Origin: Meghimatium bilineatum
Taxonomy: Eukaryota > Mollusca > Gastropoda > Stylommatophora > Philomycidae
DNA length: 64,000 nucleotides
NCBI GenBank assembly: GCA_034231615.1
Contig: CM067298.1
Coordinates: forward strand, 4,283,834-4,347,833
Direction of reading: 5' to 3'
Part shown: one piece after another, positions 11,485 through 24,026 of the stretch
Layout: each line of letters begins with the position of its first letter
How positions within the stretch are numbered: position 1 is the first letter of the stretch
Notes under the pieces: generated by a model
Told to the model about the DNA's origin: nothing
The model's input: only the letters and a program-made list of their open reading frames with translations
The model's database searches: none
Made by a program: the position numbers and the translations under genes

Positions 11485-13372
11485 TTGGTTATTGGAACGT
11501 TCGAACTATAGCCAAGACACGTGTGTAGAGAAATGAAAAATTGCAAACTCATATACTCGGAGTAAGTGAATGCAGATGTGATTAGAATCAGGTAGGAACT
11601 ATTTTCAAAATAATAAAAAAACGCTTATTATCCATTCTGGACGAACTGGTAACATAGTGAAGGAGTTTATTATGACACAGAAAGTTGCAACATCGCTTAT
11701 TAGTTGGAAAGCAATAAATGAAAGAATTGTAACAGCACGCCTACAAACGAAACACTTTAAACTAACCATAATTCAATGCAACTCTGCAACAAACGACAGC
11801 ACCGACTACAGGAAAGACAGTTTTACCCCAAGCGGCTGGATGTGTTGAATGAAACATGTAAACACGACAGTGTTATAGTAATTGGCGACTTCAATGCTAA
11901 AATTGGAAACGAATACAAAGGAATACAACTGTGCGAGCTGTCAAACATGGTAACATCTAACCCTTTTTTTTTCCTACATAAAAATATTCATACAATTACA
12001 TGGAACTCGCCTGAACAATGCACGAAATACCAGATCGATCACCTTTGCATAAACGCAAAGTTTCCATCAGATGTTCTAGACACAAGAGTCTACAGAGGTG
12101 CGGATATTAGCAGCGACTGCAATCTCTGCATATCTAAAATAAGAATAAAACTTAAAACAACACGCATCCCAGCAATAACACCGAAAATAAACTCACATCG
12201 CCTACTGCAAAGTGAACACCACAACATATACAACAGCGTCATCCAAAACAATTCATCAAACATATCAAATGATATAATATCAGAACCTGCAAACTCAGAC
12301 AAGGACTAGGACTTCTTTACAAACTAGGACTTCTTTTGTATTTAAAAATACAGCAGTTGAAACAGCAGTGGGCTACTCAAGAAAAGATAAGAGATGGCTA
12401 AGCGACGAAACATGGCAGAAAATTCAAGAAAGAAAATTATCGAAACTCAAATATGCTATCAACCAGAAACGAATTATCAACACAAGCATACACGAAGCTA
12501 GATAAAGAAGTAAAAACAAGCGCACACAAGGACAAACGTGGCCTCATACAAAAGTTATCTTCAGAAGCAGAAATAGCAGCTAACACTGGAAACAGTAAAA
12601 AAATTGTTCCATATTGTTTAACAACTTACAAACTATTCAGCAACTACAAACGTTCCGGTGAAAAATAGAAACAATGAGATTATACTCCCTCAACAAGCCC
12701 AGACAGATAAATGGGCAGCACATTTCAAAGAGCTATTAAATAAACCATCCCCAACAAAATCGCAAAATTTTGAAATGGAAGAAATCATGCCTTCATTAAG
12801 TTCATCCTGCGACAACATCTCATTTAATGAAATGAAACAAGCCATCAAGAAACTAAAAAAACAAACAAATCTCCTCTAAAAGACTGGAAAGATGGTGTAA
12901 TCTTCAAAGTACCAAAAAAGGAGACCTGTCAGATTGCAACAACTGGCGTGGAATTATTTTAATATCAATCCCAGTTAAGCTGTTTTGTAGGATCATAATG
13001 GAAAGAATGAAAAAAAAAAGCTGTTAATCAAAGACAGAGAAGAACAAGCCGGCTTTAGACCTAACCTTTCGTGTGTAGACAATATCTTCACTCTTAGAAA
13101 TATTTTAGAAAAACTCATTGAACTCATTTAGTAATTAACTTTATAGACTTCCACAAGACAGTAGACATGGACCTGCACTTTGGAAAATTCTTAAGATCTA
13201 TGAATTCCAAATAAAACATATAAACATCATAAATACCCGTTATCAAGAAGGGACTTGTTGTGTAAGAACAGAAACAGTAAATTCAGAATAGTTCAGTGTC
13301 GACACAGGAGTCAAATAGGGCTGCGTGTTATCGTCATTGCTATTTGGAATAGCCATCGATTGGATCATACGT
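11485..13372 (+). pseudogene. RTE-like LINE, endonuclease and first half of RT
   Basis: This is the 5' part of a LINE that resumes at 14636. The start reads GYWNVRT, a decayed form of the NxRG/T opening of an AP-like endonuclease, and VIVIGDFNAKIGNE at about 11875-11915 is its GDFN motif. A connector follows, and then RT: ISFNEMKQAIKKLKK near 12830, NNWRGIILISIPVKLFCRII near 12940, EEQAGFRPNLS near 13040, and GCVLSSLLFGIAIDWII up to 13366. It matches the minus copy at 50724-52257 closely. Several frameshifts and stops make it non-functional. It is the oldest layer here: two later events split it. Confidence 0.85.
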
Positions 13373-14635
13373 GGGGTGCAAAGGGAACGCATTGCTCTAG
13401 GCGGACCAGGGTTAGCAGATAACCAAGATCCCAAATGTACCTCCTCGCGGTGCACCATGGAAACAGAAATACAACGGCTCGAGCTGATTCTGGCCACATC
13501 ATTTGGGGATCGTGTCCGAGAATGTGGAGGTAGCAGATGGAAGGAGATTTGACTGCACAAGAGACAGACAATATCTCCGACACCACCAGCATCACCACAT
13601 ATAGCGACACTGTCGCTACAGTGAAGCTAGTCAGTCCAGTCCGAACATTGGAGGGGCAGCCAATGTAAAATGCTCGTAAAGGTAGATGCATGGCGAGAGA
13701 CAAATAGATTTCATACCGAGTACAATGAAAGGGCAGAACAGCGCTAGAGGGCAGCGCGAACTGCAAATAGAAAGTGAAAAGTCCATAGGAAAGGGGAATT
13801 ACAAGCTCCGTCAGCTCGAGACGAGCTTCTAGTTACCTGTGTTCCTTACAGGAAGAGACCCAGACCCAATCATTCGCGTTCGGAAAAGCAAGAAGACCTA
13901 ACCCAACTCTAATGTCGAGCCATCCTAAACCGGAAATACACTTGCAGAGAGAAAGGGTTCAGTACCTGATCGGCTCAGGCACAAAAGGGACAACGATTTT
14001 AGCCCTGGCCCAACTCTACTGTCAAGCTTTCCTATACCGGAAACACACTTGCAGAGAGAAAAGGTTCAGTACCTGATGGGCTCAGGCGCTATTGGGACAA
14101 GGTCGCTCAGTTCAAGAACGACTTGATCTCAAATGCGTGGTGTAAGACTCGAACTTGGACGAGAAGTTCACGATGTCGGTGAACGACGCCTCGGATAGGA
14201 GGGCGAACGAGCCAGGGTCCAATTTTTCTGGCGAGTTCTTCCTCATACGGAATCAGGCTCGCGGATGAGAAACGTTCAGTACCCGATGGGCACAGGCACA
14301 GTACGTCCAACTGCACGAGATGAGTTCATAGATGGTGGAACACCTCGTGCCAGATAGACACGCTCGACAAGCGTCTTGGCGAAGAGGCACTACACACCAG
14401 CGTGTCCGGCGACAGATAGACTGTCACGGACTAGGGACCAAACCCGAAATAAAGGAATGACGAAAACGGATGTGCTGGACCTCGGACGTCCAAGTCACAA
14501 AGTGGCCAACCGAGGAGCAAATAACAAAGTTGTACTGTGGAACTTTCAGCACAACGTACTTCACGCTCCCCGGCGGAAATCACACGTTAAATTAATTGTG
14601 GTTACATGAGAGCGAACGCTGAAGAAGAAGAAGAA
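13373..14635 (+). mobile_element. 1.26-kb retroposed element with 11-bp target duplication
   Basis: The host RT sequence stops after GGATCATACGT at 13362-13372 and resumes with the same GGATCATACGT at 14636-14646, so the 1263 bp between are an insertion with an 11-bp duplication. The 3' end carries GCGAACGCTGAAGAAGAAGA, a GAA-repeat tail, which fixes the orientation as + and the mechanism as target-primed reverse transcription. Inside, a motif close to AGAAAGGTTCAGTACCTGAT then GGCTCAGGC occurs three times (about 13957, 14058, 14270). I see no long reading frame or RT motif, so it is either a long SINE-like element or the ends of a LINE with its middle lost. Its 3' part recurs at 1-330. Confidence 0.85.
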
Positions 14636-14760
14636 GGATCATACGTAAAACCATTCAAGACGAAAAATCGGGCATCCAATTGCTTTAAAAAAACCAGCAC
14701 TTTAACTGACCTTGTTTTTGTAGATGACATCACAGTCTTAAACTCTACTCATCAACAAAC
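14636..14760 (+). pseudogene. RTE-like LINE, RT region with the (F)ADD motif
   Basis: This continues the host LINE after the insertion: IQDEKSGIQLL, TSTLTDLVFVDDITVLNSTHQQ. The RT catalytic box reads FVDD where the sister copy at 51500 reads FADD, a substitution expected in a dead copy. The frame then runs into the 20-bp satellite. Confidence 0.85.
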
Positions 14761-17700
14761 ACAAGATAAAACCAACAAACACAAGATAAAACCAACAAAC
14801 ACAAGATAAAACCAACAAACACAAGATAAAACCAACAAACACAAGATAAAACCAACAAACACAAGATAAAACCAACAAACACAAGATAAAACCAACAAAC
14901 ACAAGATAAAACCAACAAACACAAGATAAAACCAACAAACACAAGATAAAACCAACAAACACAAGATAAAACCAACAAACACAAGATAAAACCAACAAAC
15001 ACAAGATAAAACCAACAAACACAAGATAAAACCAACAAACACAAGATAAAACCAACAAACACAAGATAAAACCAACAAACACAAGATAAAACCAACAAAC
15101 ACAAGATAAAACCAACAAACACAAGATAAAACCAACAAACACAAGATAAAACCAACAAACACAAGATAAAACCAACAAACACAAGATAAAACCAACAAAC
15201 ACAAGATAAAACCAACAAACACAAGATAAAACCAACAAACACAAGATAAAACCAACACACACAAGATAAAACCAACAAACACAAGATAAAACCAACAAAC
15301 ACAAGATAAAACCAACAAACACAAGATAAAACCAACAAACACAAGATAAAACCAACAAACACAAGATAAAACCAACAAACACAAGATAAAACCAACAAAC
15401 ACAAGATAAAACCAACAAACACAAGATAAAACCAACAAACACAAGATAAAACCAACAAACACAAGATAAAACCAACAAACACAAGATAAAACCAACAAAC
15501 ACAAGATAAAACCAACACACACAAGATAAAACCAACAAACACAAGATAAAACCAACAAACACAAGATAAAACCAACAAACACAAGATAAAACCAACAAAC
15601 ACAAGATAAAACCAACAAACACAAGATAAAACCAACAAACACAAGATAAAACCAACAAACACAAGATAAAACCAACAAACACAAGATAAAACCAACAAAC
15701 ACAAGATAAAACCAACAAACACAAGATAAAACCAACAAACACAAGATAAAACCAACAAACACAAGATAAAACCAACAAACACAAGATAAAACCAACAAAC
15801 ACAAGATAAAACCAACAAACACAAGATAAAACCAACAAACACAAGATAAAACCAACAAACACAAGATAAAACCAACAAACACAAGATAAAACCAACAAAC
15901 ACAAGATAAAACCAACAAACACAAGATAAAACCAACAAACACAAGATAAAACCAACAAACACAAGATAAAACCAACAAACACAAGATAAAACCAACAAAC
16001 ACAAGATAAAACCAACAAACACAAGATAAAACCAACAAACACAAGATAAAACCAACAAACACAAGATAAAACCAACACACACAAGATAAAACCAACAAAC
16101 ACAAGATAAAACCAACAAACACAAGATAAAACCAACAAACACAAGATAAAACCAACAAACACAAGATAAAACCAACACACACAAGATAAAACCAACAAAC
16201 ACAAGATAAAACCAACAAACACAAGATAAAACCAACAAACACAAGATAAAACCAACAAACACAAGATAAAACCAACAAACACAAGATAAAACCAACAAAC
16301 ACAAGATAAAACCAACAAACACAAGATAAAACCAACAAACACAAGATAAAACCAACAAACACAAGATAAAACCAACAAACACAAGATAAAACCAACAAAC
16401 ACAAGATAAAACCAACAAACACAAGATAAAACCAACAAACACAAGATAAAACCAACACACACAAGATAAAACCAACAAACACAAGATAAAACCAACAAAC
16501 ACAAGATAAAACCAACAAACACAAGATAAAACCAACAAACACAAGATAAAACCAACAAACACAAGATAAAACCAACAAACACAAGATAAAACCAACAAAC
16601 ACAAGATAAAACCAACAAACACAAGATAAAACCAACAAACACAAGATAAAACCAACAAACACAAGATAAAACCAACAAACACAAGATAAAACCAACAAAC
16701 ACAAGATAAAACCAACAAACACAAGATAAAACCAACAAACACAAGATAAAACCAACAAACACAAGATAAAACCAACAAACACAAGATAAAACCAACAAAC
16801 ACAAGATAAAACCAACAAACACAAGATAAAACCAACAAACACAAGATAAAACCAACACACACAAGATAAAACCAACAAACACAAGATAAAACCAACAAAC
16901 ACAAGATAAAACCAACAAACACAAGATAAAACCAACAAACACAAGATAAAACCAACAAACACAAGATAAAACCAACAAACACAAGATAAAACCAACAAAC
17001 ACAAGATAAAACCAACAAACACAAGATAAAACCAACAAACACAAGATAAAACCAACAAACACAAGATAAAACCAACAAACACAAGATAAAACCAACAAAC
17101 ACAAGATAAAACCAACAAACACAAGATAAAACCAACAAACACAAGATAAAACCAACAAACACAAGATAAAACCAACAAACACAAGATAAAACCAACAAAC
17201 ACAAGATAAAACCAACAAACACAAGATAAAACCAACAAACACAAGATAAAACCAACAAACACAAGATAAAACCAACAAACACAAGATAAAACCAACAAAC
17301 ACAAGATAAAACCAACAAACACAAGATAAAACCAACAAACACAAGATAAAACCAACAAACACAAGATAAAACCAACAAACACAAGATAAAACCAACAAAC
17401 ACAAGATAAAACCAACAAACACAAGATAAAACCAACAAACACAAGATAAAACCAACAAACACAAGATAAAACCAACAAACACAAGATAAAACCAACAAAC
17501 ACAAGATAAAACCAACAAACACAAGATAAAACCAACAAACACAAGATAAAACCAACAAACACAAGATAAAACCAACAAACACAAGATAAAACCAACAAAC
17601 ACAAGATAAAACCAACAAACACAAGATAAAACCAACAAACACAAGATAAAACCAACACACACAAGATAAAACCAACAAACACAAGATAAAACCAACACAC

Positions 17701-18220
17701 ACAAGATAAAACCAACAAACACAAGATAAAACCAACACACACAAGATAAAACCAACAAACACAAGATAAAACCAACAAACACAAGATAAAACCAACAAAC
17801 ACAAGATAAAACCAACAAACACAAGATAAAACCAACAAACACAAGATAAAACCAACAAACACAAGATAAAACCAACAAACACAAGATAAAACCAACAAAC
17901 ACAAGATAAAACCAACAAACACAAGATAAAACCAACAAACACAAGATAAAACCAACAAACACAAGATAAAACCAACAAACACAAGATAAAACCAACACAC
18001 ACAAGATAAAACCAACAAACACAAGATAAAACCAACAAACACAAGATAAAACCAACAAACACAAGATAAAACCAACAAACACAAGATAAAACCAACAAAC
18101 ACAAGATAAAACCAACAAACACAAGATAAAACCAACAAACACAAGATAAAACCAACAAACACAAGATAAAACCAACAAACACAAGATAAAACCAACACAC
18201 ACAAGATAAAACCAACAAAC
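14752..18220. repeat. 20-bp satellite array grown from LINE codons
   Basis: About 173 tandem copies of ACAAGATAAAACCAACAAAC in perfect register: every 60-base row from 14761 to 18220 starts at the same phase, so there is no indel in 3.46 kb. The only variation I found is one A-to-C change (CAAAC to CACAC) in 11 units, at rows beginning 15241, 15481, 16021, 16141, 16441, 16801, 17641 (two), 17701, 17941 and 18181. The same 20 bases occur once, slightly diverged, in the sister LINE near 51440-51482, inside RT codons HQQTQDITNKL. All three minus-strand frames are open for more than 1150 codons only because the unit lacks stops on that strand. Confidence 0.97.
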
Positions 18221-18970
18221 TATGAACACTCTCAGATCAAATTGGCCTCCAGATCAACACATCCAAATAAAAAATCATGGAACTTATTAGTTCAACAAAT
18301 ATCTCAGTAAGCAACTAAATACTGGAAAAAAGTCTCGAACTGTAATTACTTGGGCAGCCGAATGTTTGTTGACGGAGACTAGATGAAAGAAATAAAACAC
18401 GCATGTCAGTTGCAGCTAGCACATTCTCTAAACTAACTTTCTGGAAATTAAAAGATCTAGGAAGAAACACCAAGCTATATCTATTCAACTCCTGTAGCGT
18501 CTCAGTATTCACGCATGGAAGTGAAAGCTGGAAATCAACTCAAGCAACAGACCAAAAATTAATCAACTTCGAAAACAAATGTCTCCGGAAACTGATTAAA
18601 TAAAATGGATCGATTTCGTCACAAATAGTGCATTAAGAAACAAAACACACCAAGTTTATGTTTCAAACATCATAAGAAAACGCAGATGGAAATAACCTGG
18701 GTCACGTTTTAAGACTAGATGAAAACAGAATAAACCAACAAGCCCTTATGCGGACACCTGAGAGAAAGAAAACGACGAGGGCCTAAAAAAACCATACTTA
18801 AAGAAGAGGAAATAGCAGGCTGCAAGACCATACAAGAACTAAAACTGCAGACAGCGGAACGCAACACATGGAGAATCAAAACCTCTGCTCTAACTTGTTG
18901 CTTTTGTCTGTCATCTTTCATCCCAATGAAGGCTTTTTAAAGTCGAAACGTCGTCTGTCGCGGTGTCTCG
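18221..18970 (+). pseudogene. RTE-like LINE, C-terminal part
   Basis: The LINE resumes immediately after the array with codons matching the sister copy: QIGLQINTSK, then NYLGSRMFVDGD, ISVAASTFSKLT.WKLKDLGRNT, FTHGSESWKSTQATDQK and FENKCLRKLIK, then AGCKTIQELKLQ up to about 18895. Stops and frameshifts are present. The 3' limit is uncertain. AATGAAGGCTTTTTAAAGTC at about 18925 may be part of the 3' tail. Confidence 0.85.
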
Positions 18971-19156
18971 TTAGTATGTTTTGTTTATAAATATTGATAA
19001 CATTTATGCCTATATTCGTTCATTTTTACATTTGCCCTGTGTTACCCCAGTCCTCGCTTTTCTAGTATCGGATTGTTTCCCGAGTATCCCATTCAAGTGC
19101 GCCAGCAGGCCAAATGGATGTGTAAACAAAAATGTCTAAACACAGATGGAACACAT

Positions 19157-19333
19157 TACAGTCAAATCCCATTATAACAACTTGGATAATAAAATTGAAA
19201 TATATATATAATAACAGACATTCGTTATATACAGTACAGATAATGGCGAATAAATATAATTAGGGATTTTGAAATCGTATTGTTATATAGGGAAATGTGT
19301 TGATGCGTTGTGTAGGGGGTTCCACATTCGAGG
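19157..19333. mobile_element. TA-flanked MITE, pogo/mariner-like, copy 1
   Basis: Starts TA-CAGTCAAATCCCATTATAAC at 19157 and ends near GGGGGTTCCACA. The interior (ACAGACATTCGTTATATACA, AATAAATATAATTAGGG, TTATATAGGGAAATGTG) is shared with copies at 28101-28255 and 44905-45061. The termini and TA flanks fit Tc1/mariner-pogo type MITEs. It is non-coding. Confidence 0.6.
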
Positions 19334-19469
19334 TACAGCCTGACGGTATGCATTCATATCATTATTCTCGACAAACATCTATTCGGTGAGACGAAAGCCA
19401 TTTCATATATTGACTTAAAAAAACAACAGCACAGCAAAAAAATATATGGCAAGGGGGAAAACAGAAAAA

Positions 19470-19750
19470 AACAAAGTTACAACTATTAAGAAACTATGTC
19501 TTGCCAGTGACAGTATATGGTTGGGAGACATGGGCAATGGCATCTGCAATGTAAAAGGAAATATCGACATTTGCAACGAAATGTTATAAAAATGTCATAC
19601 GGATGCCATGGACAGAAAGACGAACAAATGCAGACGTCCGCAAGGACTTGAACATAGAAGACTGGTTCCTCACAAGTATCAAAAAACACCAGCTAACATA
19701 TTCCGTACATATAAGGAGAGACACTGGTTTAGAAAGGTAATCATGGAGAA
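19470..19750 (+). pseudogene. RTE-like LINE C-terminal fragment, + strand
   Basis: Reads LRNYVLPVTVYGWETWAMA, then ISTFATKCYKNVIRMPWTERR, then DVRKDLNIEDWFLTSIKKHQ. This is the typical post-RT region of RTE elements (YG-ETW, R-CYR, W-R). It stops at about 19750, where an opposing fragment begins. Confidence 0.6.
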
Positions 19751-19754
19751 AATA

Positions 19755-19940
19755 GTTCTGTAGCATCTCATTTCGAAAGAAACGATTCTCTTTGTTATTG
19801 TTTTATTTAATGCCCGTGCCCCACAACCGTATATTGCCACTGGAAATACGCTTGTTCTAATCATACATAGGTTTAACTATGCTGCTGGTACCTTAACAAT
19901 GATTTTTCATTTGGGAACGTTTCAATGTCGAACCACTGCC
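19755..19940 (-). pseudogene. RTE-like LINE fragment, minus strand
   Basis: The minus strand reads MIRTSVFPVAIYGCGARALN then KRIVSFEMRCYRTIF. It covers the same domain as the + strand fragment ending at 19750 but in opposite orientation, and is close to the minus fragment at 58685-59275 (MIRTCIFRVAIYGC, LNK). Both are short and dead. Confidence 0.6.
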
Positions 19941-21180
19941 TACACTAAATAATTTATTGAAATGAGTTCTTGTTTCCGCTTCTCTCTCTTTCTCTCTCTC
20001 TCGTTGATCTTCTTCTTGGTGTGCTTCTACATTCAGGACATTGATATGGTTGATTGTGGTGAAGGGAGTAGCTAAAAATCGTTGTGATCCTTAGTAGTTT
20101 TACAGGGGAAAACGGATAGACTGCCATCAGATTCTGAGCAAACTAAATAGCTACGGAGTGGAATAATATGCGTGTGGGTGCATACAAAAATTTGAATGTG
20201 TAATGTTAATAATACTCAGACGTTATATAATACTGTATACACACATTTTAGTATTGTCATGTAACGAGATGTTACGTCTTCCAGGAAATAAGGTAATTAC
20301 GCTAAAAGCAGATGATGCCATTCAAAACGTCCCATGAAATACGAATGGGTTAATAGGGTATTTCAAATAGCAATTGTTAGAACGTGTTCACTGACACAAT
20401 AGTTTATACGTGTGTGTGTGTTTTTGTGGTTGAATTGTAAGAGCAGCCACAGATATGTCCGAAGGAAGTATACGCTGATGTATCCTGGATAGATGAGATG
20501 GCGGTTATGTGTATGTTCATATATATTATTTGTGAGAACAGTCATCCCAGTGACGCGACGTCGTCTCCCTTCTCCGTTATTTCAGAGTTATGACTGGATG
20601 AGATCTTTCAATCATGTACGGTCTCATTTTTCTGCTTCTTTTTCGTTGAAAAGGCGTTGACGATTGACTTCATTGTACACGGGTTCACCACGGTGTACAC
20701 GGGTGTACTTAGTCCCTCTCAACGAAGCGGCACGCAGCACCACTCATATCACGTAGCAACTAGCTTCACTGTCTTCCTATTGACATGGTTTCTATTGAAC
20801 TATGTAACATTGCGGTCTAGCGTCATAGGACTGAAAGCTAATTGTAACACAAATATATTGATGTTCGCACTAACTTAATATCAGAACTACAGCGTCTGTA
20901 TAAACTGAGCTGATATTAGTACCTGTAGATAGTGCACCAAGGCTGTTATCACAGGCACGATTTCTGATCGATCAGTTGTGGAAAGTGATAGCTTTTAACA
21001 CGACAACTACTGGCGTATCATTACATAGTCATGCATTGTTCCATTTTTGGAATGTACGAAGTAGCTTCAACAATTTTCACGAATTTGTTGATTATAGAGA
21101 AATAACTAGCAATAGAATTATCTACGCACTTCCTTCAAAGTAATTCCCTTCGGCAACTACACACTTTTACTAACGTGCAT
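19941..21180. other. no gene seen
   Basis: About 1.2 kb of sequence with a short TCTCT microsatellite at about 19980-20004 and no credible gene. Confidence 0.5.
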
Positions 21181-21254
21181 AAAAGTAAAGTAAAGTTACC
21201 CATAGCATTTAACTGCCGTAAGGGTGTGAGATAATAGCGATCTCACATTTCAGT

Positions 21255-21420
21255 GACTCTGCTATATGAGGGCGGTAACCATCTCCTCTCCCTCGGAGTC
21301 TTTACTTCCCGGATTAATCCGGTAACCATTTAAGGTTGGGTCGACCAGAGAGCATTTGAGATCTGAAAAACATTTCCGCCTCGACTGGGGAATGAACCCA
21401 AGCCCACTCATACACGAAGC
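21255..21420 (-). mobile_element. possible tRNA-derived SINE
   Basis: On the minus strand GGGCTTGGGTTCATTCCCCA (about 21385-21404) resembles a pol III B box (GGTTCRANNCC), as in tRNA-derived SINEs. I cannot define an A box or ends, and there is no second copy in the window. Confidence 0.25.
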
Positions 21421-23390
21421 CAGAAAATATAATTTGACATTTCTAAGTTGTTCAATGAAGGACATTTTCAACTCCGATGATGCAACTATAGCCCAGCACA
21501 CAGACATCCATCTGTATGTTCGAGAGTATATGTGAGGTTCACGTCTGCCATGCCCTTTCGTCAAGATCATGACCAACATTTAAACATATAATCTCCATAA
21601 CAGCATCTTTCATTCAAATACTAGTCAACTATCTCGGGAACTTTTTGAAGCTGCCTCGTATTTCACACGTGGAGATTGGGCATTATAGTTTACGGATTTA
21701 TCTGCTAGTCTGCCCAACTTTCCCACTCTGCATCGTACATGTCATATAAGTTGTGTTCTGGTGTATTTGTGGCCTTCTGGACTACGTAGATGGCTGTGGG
21801 ATTGTTAAATCAAGTCCTTCATCACAATAGTTATGTGCTGATCCCAGCGCCACTTAACATGCTTGATTCGAATTTTCTCTTACTTGTCTTTGGCTGCGAC
21901 ACAATATACGTAAGAGTGACCCACGGCAATAGAAGACCGACGAGCAGAATGAAAACATGCCTTCCTTCACACGTGATGATTTTATTATTGCCGTGATTTT
22001 CGTTGTGCACTATGTATATACTCTGTACTGCCTGCACACGAAATGCACGGAGATAATAAGAAAAACATGACGTTGATTCTGCATGTTGGTCGAGGGTCAC
22101 CAGCAGACGCATATGCCAAAAAGATTGACCACGGGTTGAGATCAGCGCACAGAACGTATCAGAGAAAGACTTTATTCAAAGGGCGAGCTTGTTGACAGTA
22201 ACTTATCAGAATACGAAGTCGAGTAGTTAGGCAATGTGTCGGGCGATTGGCATAAATAACGCATTTCTATTCTCTGGAGAACGTCGTGCTGGAATCCTCT
22301 AGTAGGACGAGTGTCCTGCTACAAGGGAAATTCAACGGGAGTTTGAGAATGAACACTGAAGGAAGGAGAAGAAAAGGCTTTTGTACAATATACATAGGAG
22401 GTTGTGCATAAACTATGTCAGCAATTGTTTTATCAAGTTTTGACTCATTCTCTTGTCAGCAACTGTGGAGAATTCAGGGACCCTCCCTCCACCTGCTAAT
22501 TTTGTCAAACATGTTCCCCTAGATTGACCCCCCCCCCCAATCTCAGATAAAAAAGGGTGAAAGTTTCAGTGGAAAAAGTTCGAAAAAAACAACAACTACA
22601 TAATGTTTTCTGAAATTTTTGTTTTAGAAATTTATATTCACATGGAAACAATTTAATTGTTGTAATAAAACAGTGCTGTTGACGTGAAATTTGGTCAAAC
22701 CAGCCTACCTCATTGTCAACTTTAACAGAATGCGAAGATAACTTTGTTACAGAAAAACCAACAAACCACTATCATGGCATTTCACCTGATATGTATATTC
22801 GATTATTTATTAATTAATAAAAATCATAAAATACGATTATGATGCAGTTAAAAAAAAAACAAGTAGTTTTATGTTGTAAAATAATCTGTATTGACAACGG
22901 AGTAAAAGTAACAATATTTAAAAATTACAAAGAAGATGAAGGTGTTGAGCAGTGTGAAAGAAAGAAATGATGCAGAGAGCATCAAACATAGTGATGTAGT
23001 GTGTTAAGTACAAGAGGTTGTAATGTATAATATAAAGTTATAGTAAATTTGTAGGAGAACATTTTCCTGGGTTCAAAAACAAACTGTTATGCTATGGATG
23101 ACTCAACCCCCTTCAAGGCAATTGAAGTTGTTTTACTGTTATGCTGGGGGGGGGGGGGGGGCGCTCAACCCCCCCTACTAGGAACTTTGCCAAAAGTTTG
23201 GGAACCACATTCCCACCCCATTAAATGTTTTTCATAAAAAATTATAAAATATGTTAACAGAAAGAGGAAATTGCACACGAAATCGAGAGAGCGACTTTTT
23301 TTCCTCCTCTCCTTTCTGTCATGGGTATACATATATCAGATCAACGTAAAATAATGTGGGAGAGTTGACATTAATATAGAATACTGGCGA
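21421..23390. other. no gene seen; homopolymer runs and shared tail motif
   Basis: About 2 kb without a supported gene. CACGAAATGCACGGAGATA at about 22038-22056 recurs at 26904-26922, each preceded by a CTGCC and a TATATA stretch, so both probably belong to a dispersed repeat I cannot delimit. A run of 15 or more G (about 23146-23161) and AAAGTTTGGGAACCACA at about 23193-23209, which looks like the right end of a hAT element, are also here. Confidence 0.45.
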
Positions 23391-23392
23391 TA

Positions 23393-23492
23393 AAATGGGA
23401 ACTGGATGGCTTGGGTCATGTGGTTACGGGATGGCGTGGGTCATGTGGTTACGGCATGGCGTGGGTCATGTGGGAACTGGATGGCTTGGATC
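23393..23492. repeat. 25-bp tandem repeat x 4
   Basis: Four units of GATGGCGTGGGTCATGTGG followed by TTACGG or GAACTG. Confidence 0.8.
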
Positions 23493-23734
23493 GTGTTGTG
23501 TGAGGATAAACAATGAAAGAAAAAAAATTATCAGTAAAATTACCACGCGGCAAATTGTAGAAAAGAAACAAAATGCTAAATATCAGGTTTTAAAAATAAG
23601 ACGAAACACACAGGCTCAACGTTTCGACCACAAGGCATTTAAGATAAGGACAAACACAATAGCTGGAATTGGAATAGACAAAAACTACATTAAAATAACG
23701 TGTGTAGGAATCTATGTTAACAAATGAGATGTAG

Positions 23735-23850
23735 ATGAAAGTTGAGCGGAAGTGAATACAACAGAAATACGATAAGCTACATGTTGAGTGTGTGGAAGTG
23801 AATACAACAGAAATACGATAAGCTACATGTTGAGTGTGTGAAAGTGAAAC
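23735..23850. repeat. 52-bp duplication
   Basis: GGAAGTGAATACAACAGAAA then TACGATAAGCTACATGTTGA occurs twice in direct tandem, followed by a third partial copy (GAAAGTGAAACA). Confidence 0.75.
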
Positions 23851-24026
23851 ATCCGAAATGACATAAAAACAGAGCGATACAAAAAAAAGATATTCTTAGC
23901 TTAATACTAGTGTTCTTGTATAATGTTCCTTTGCCATTGTTTTAGAGTTTTCTTTCTGTAATCGATTCCGTATTCTTCACGTATTCGCTGCACAGAATGT
24001 TCAAATACTGAACATGTTTATATTGC

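Noticed and set aside
14738..18229. Three overlapping minus-strand open frames of more than 1150 codons
   Set aside because: They are the same 20-bp repeat read in three frames; the unit simply lacks stop codons on that strand. The hydrophobic periodic peptides have no start context or support.
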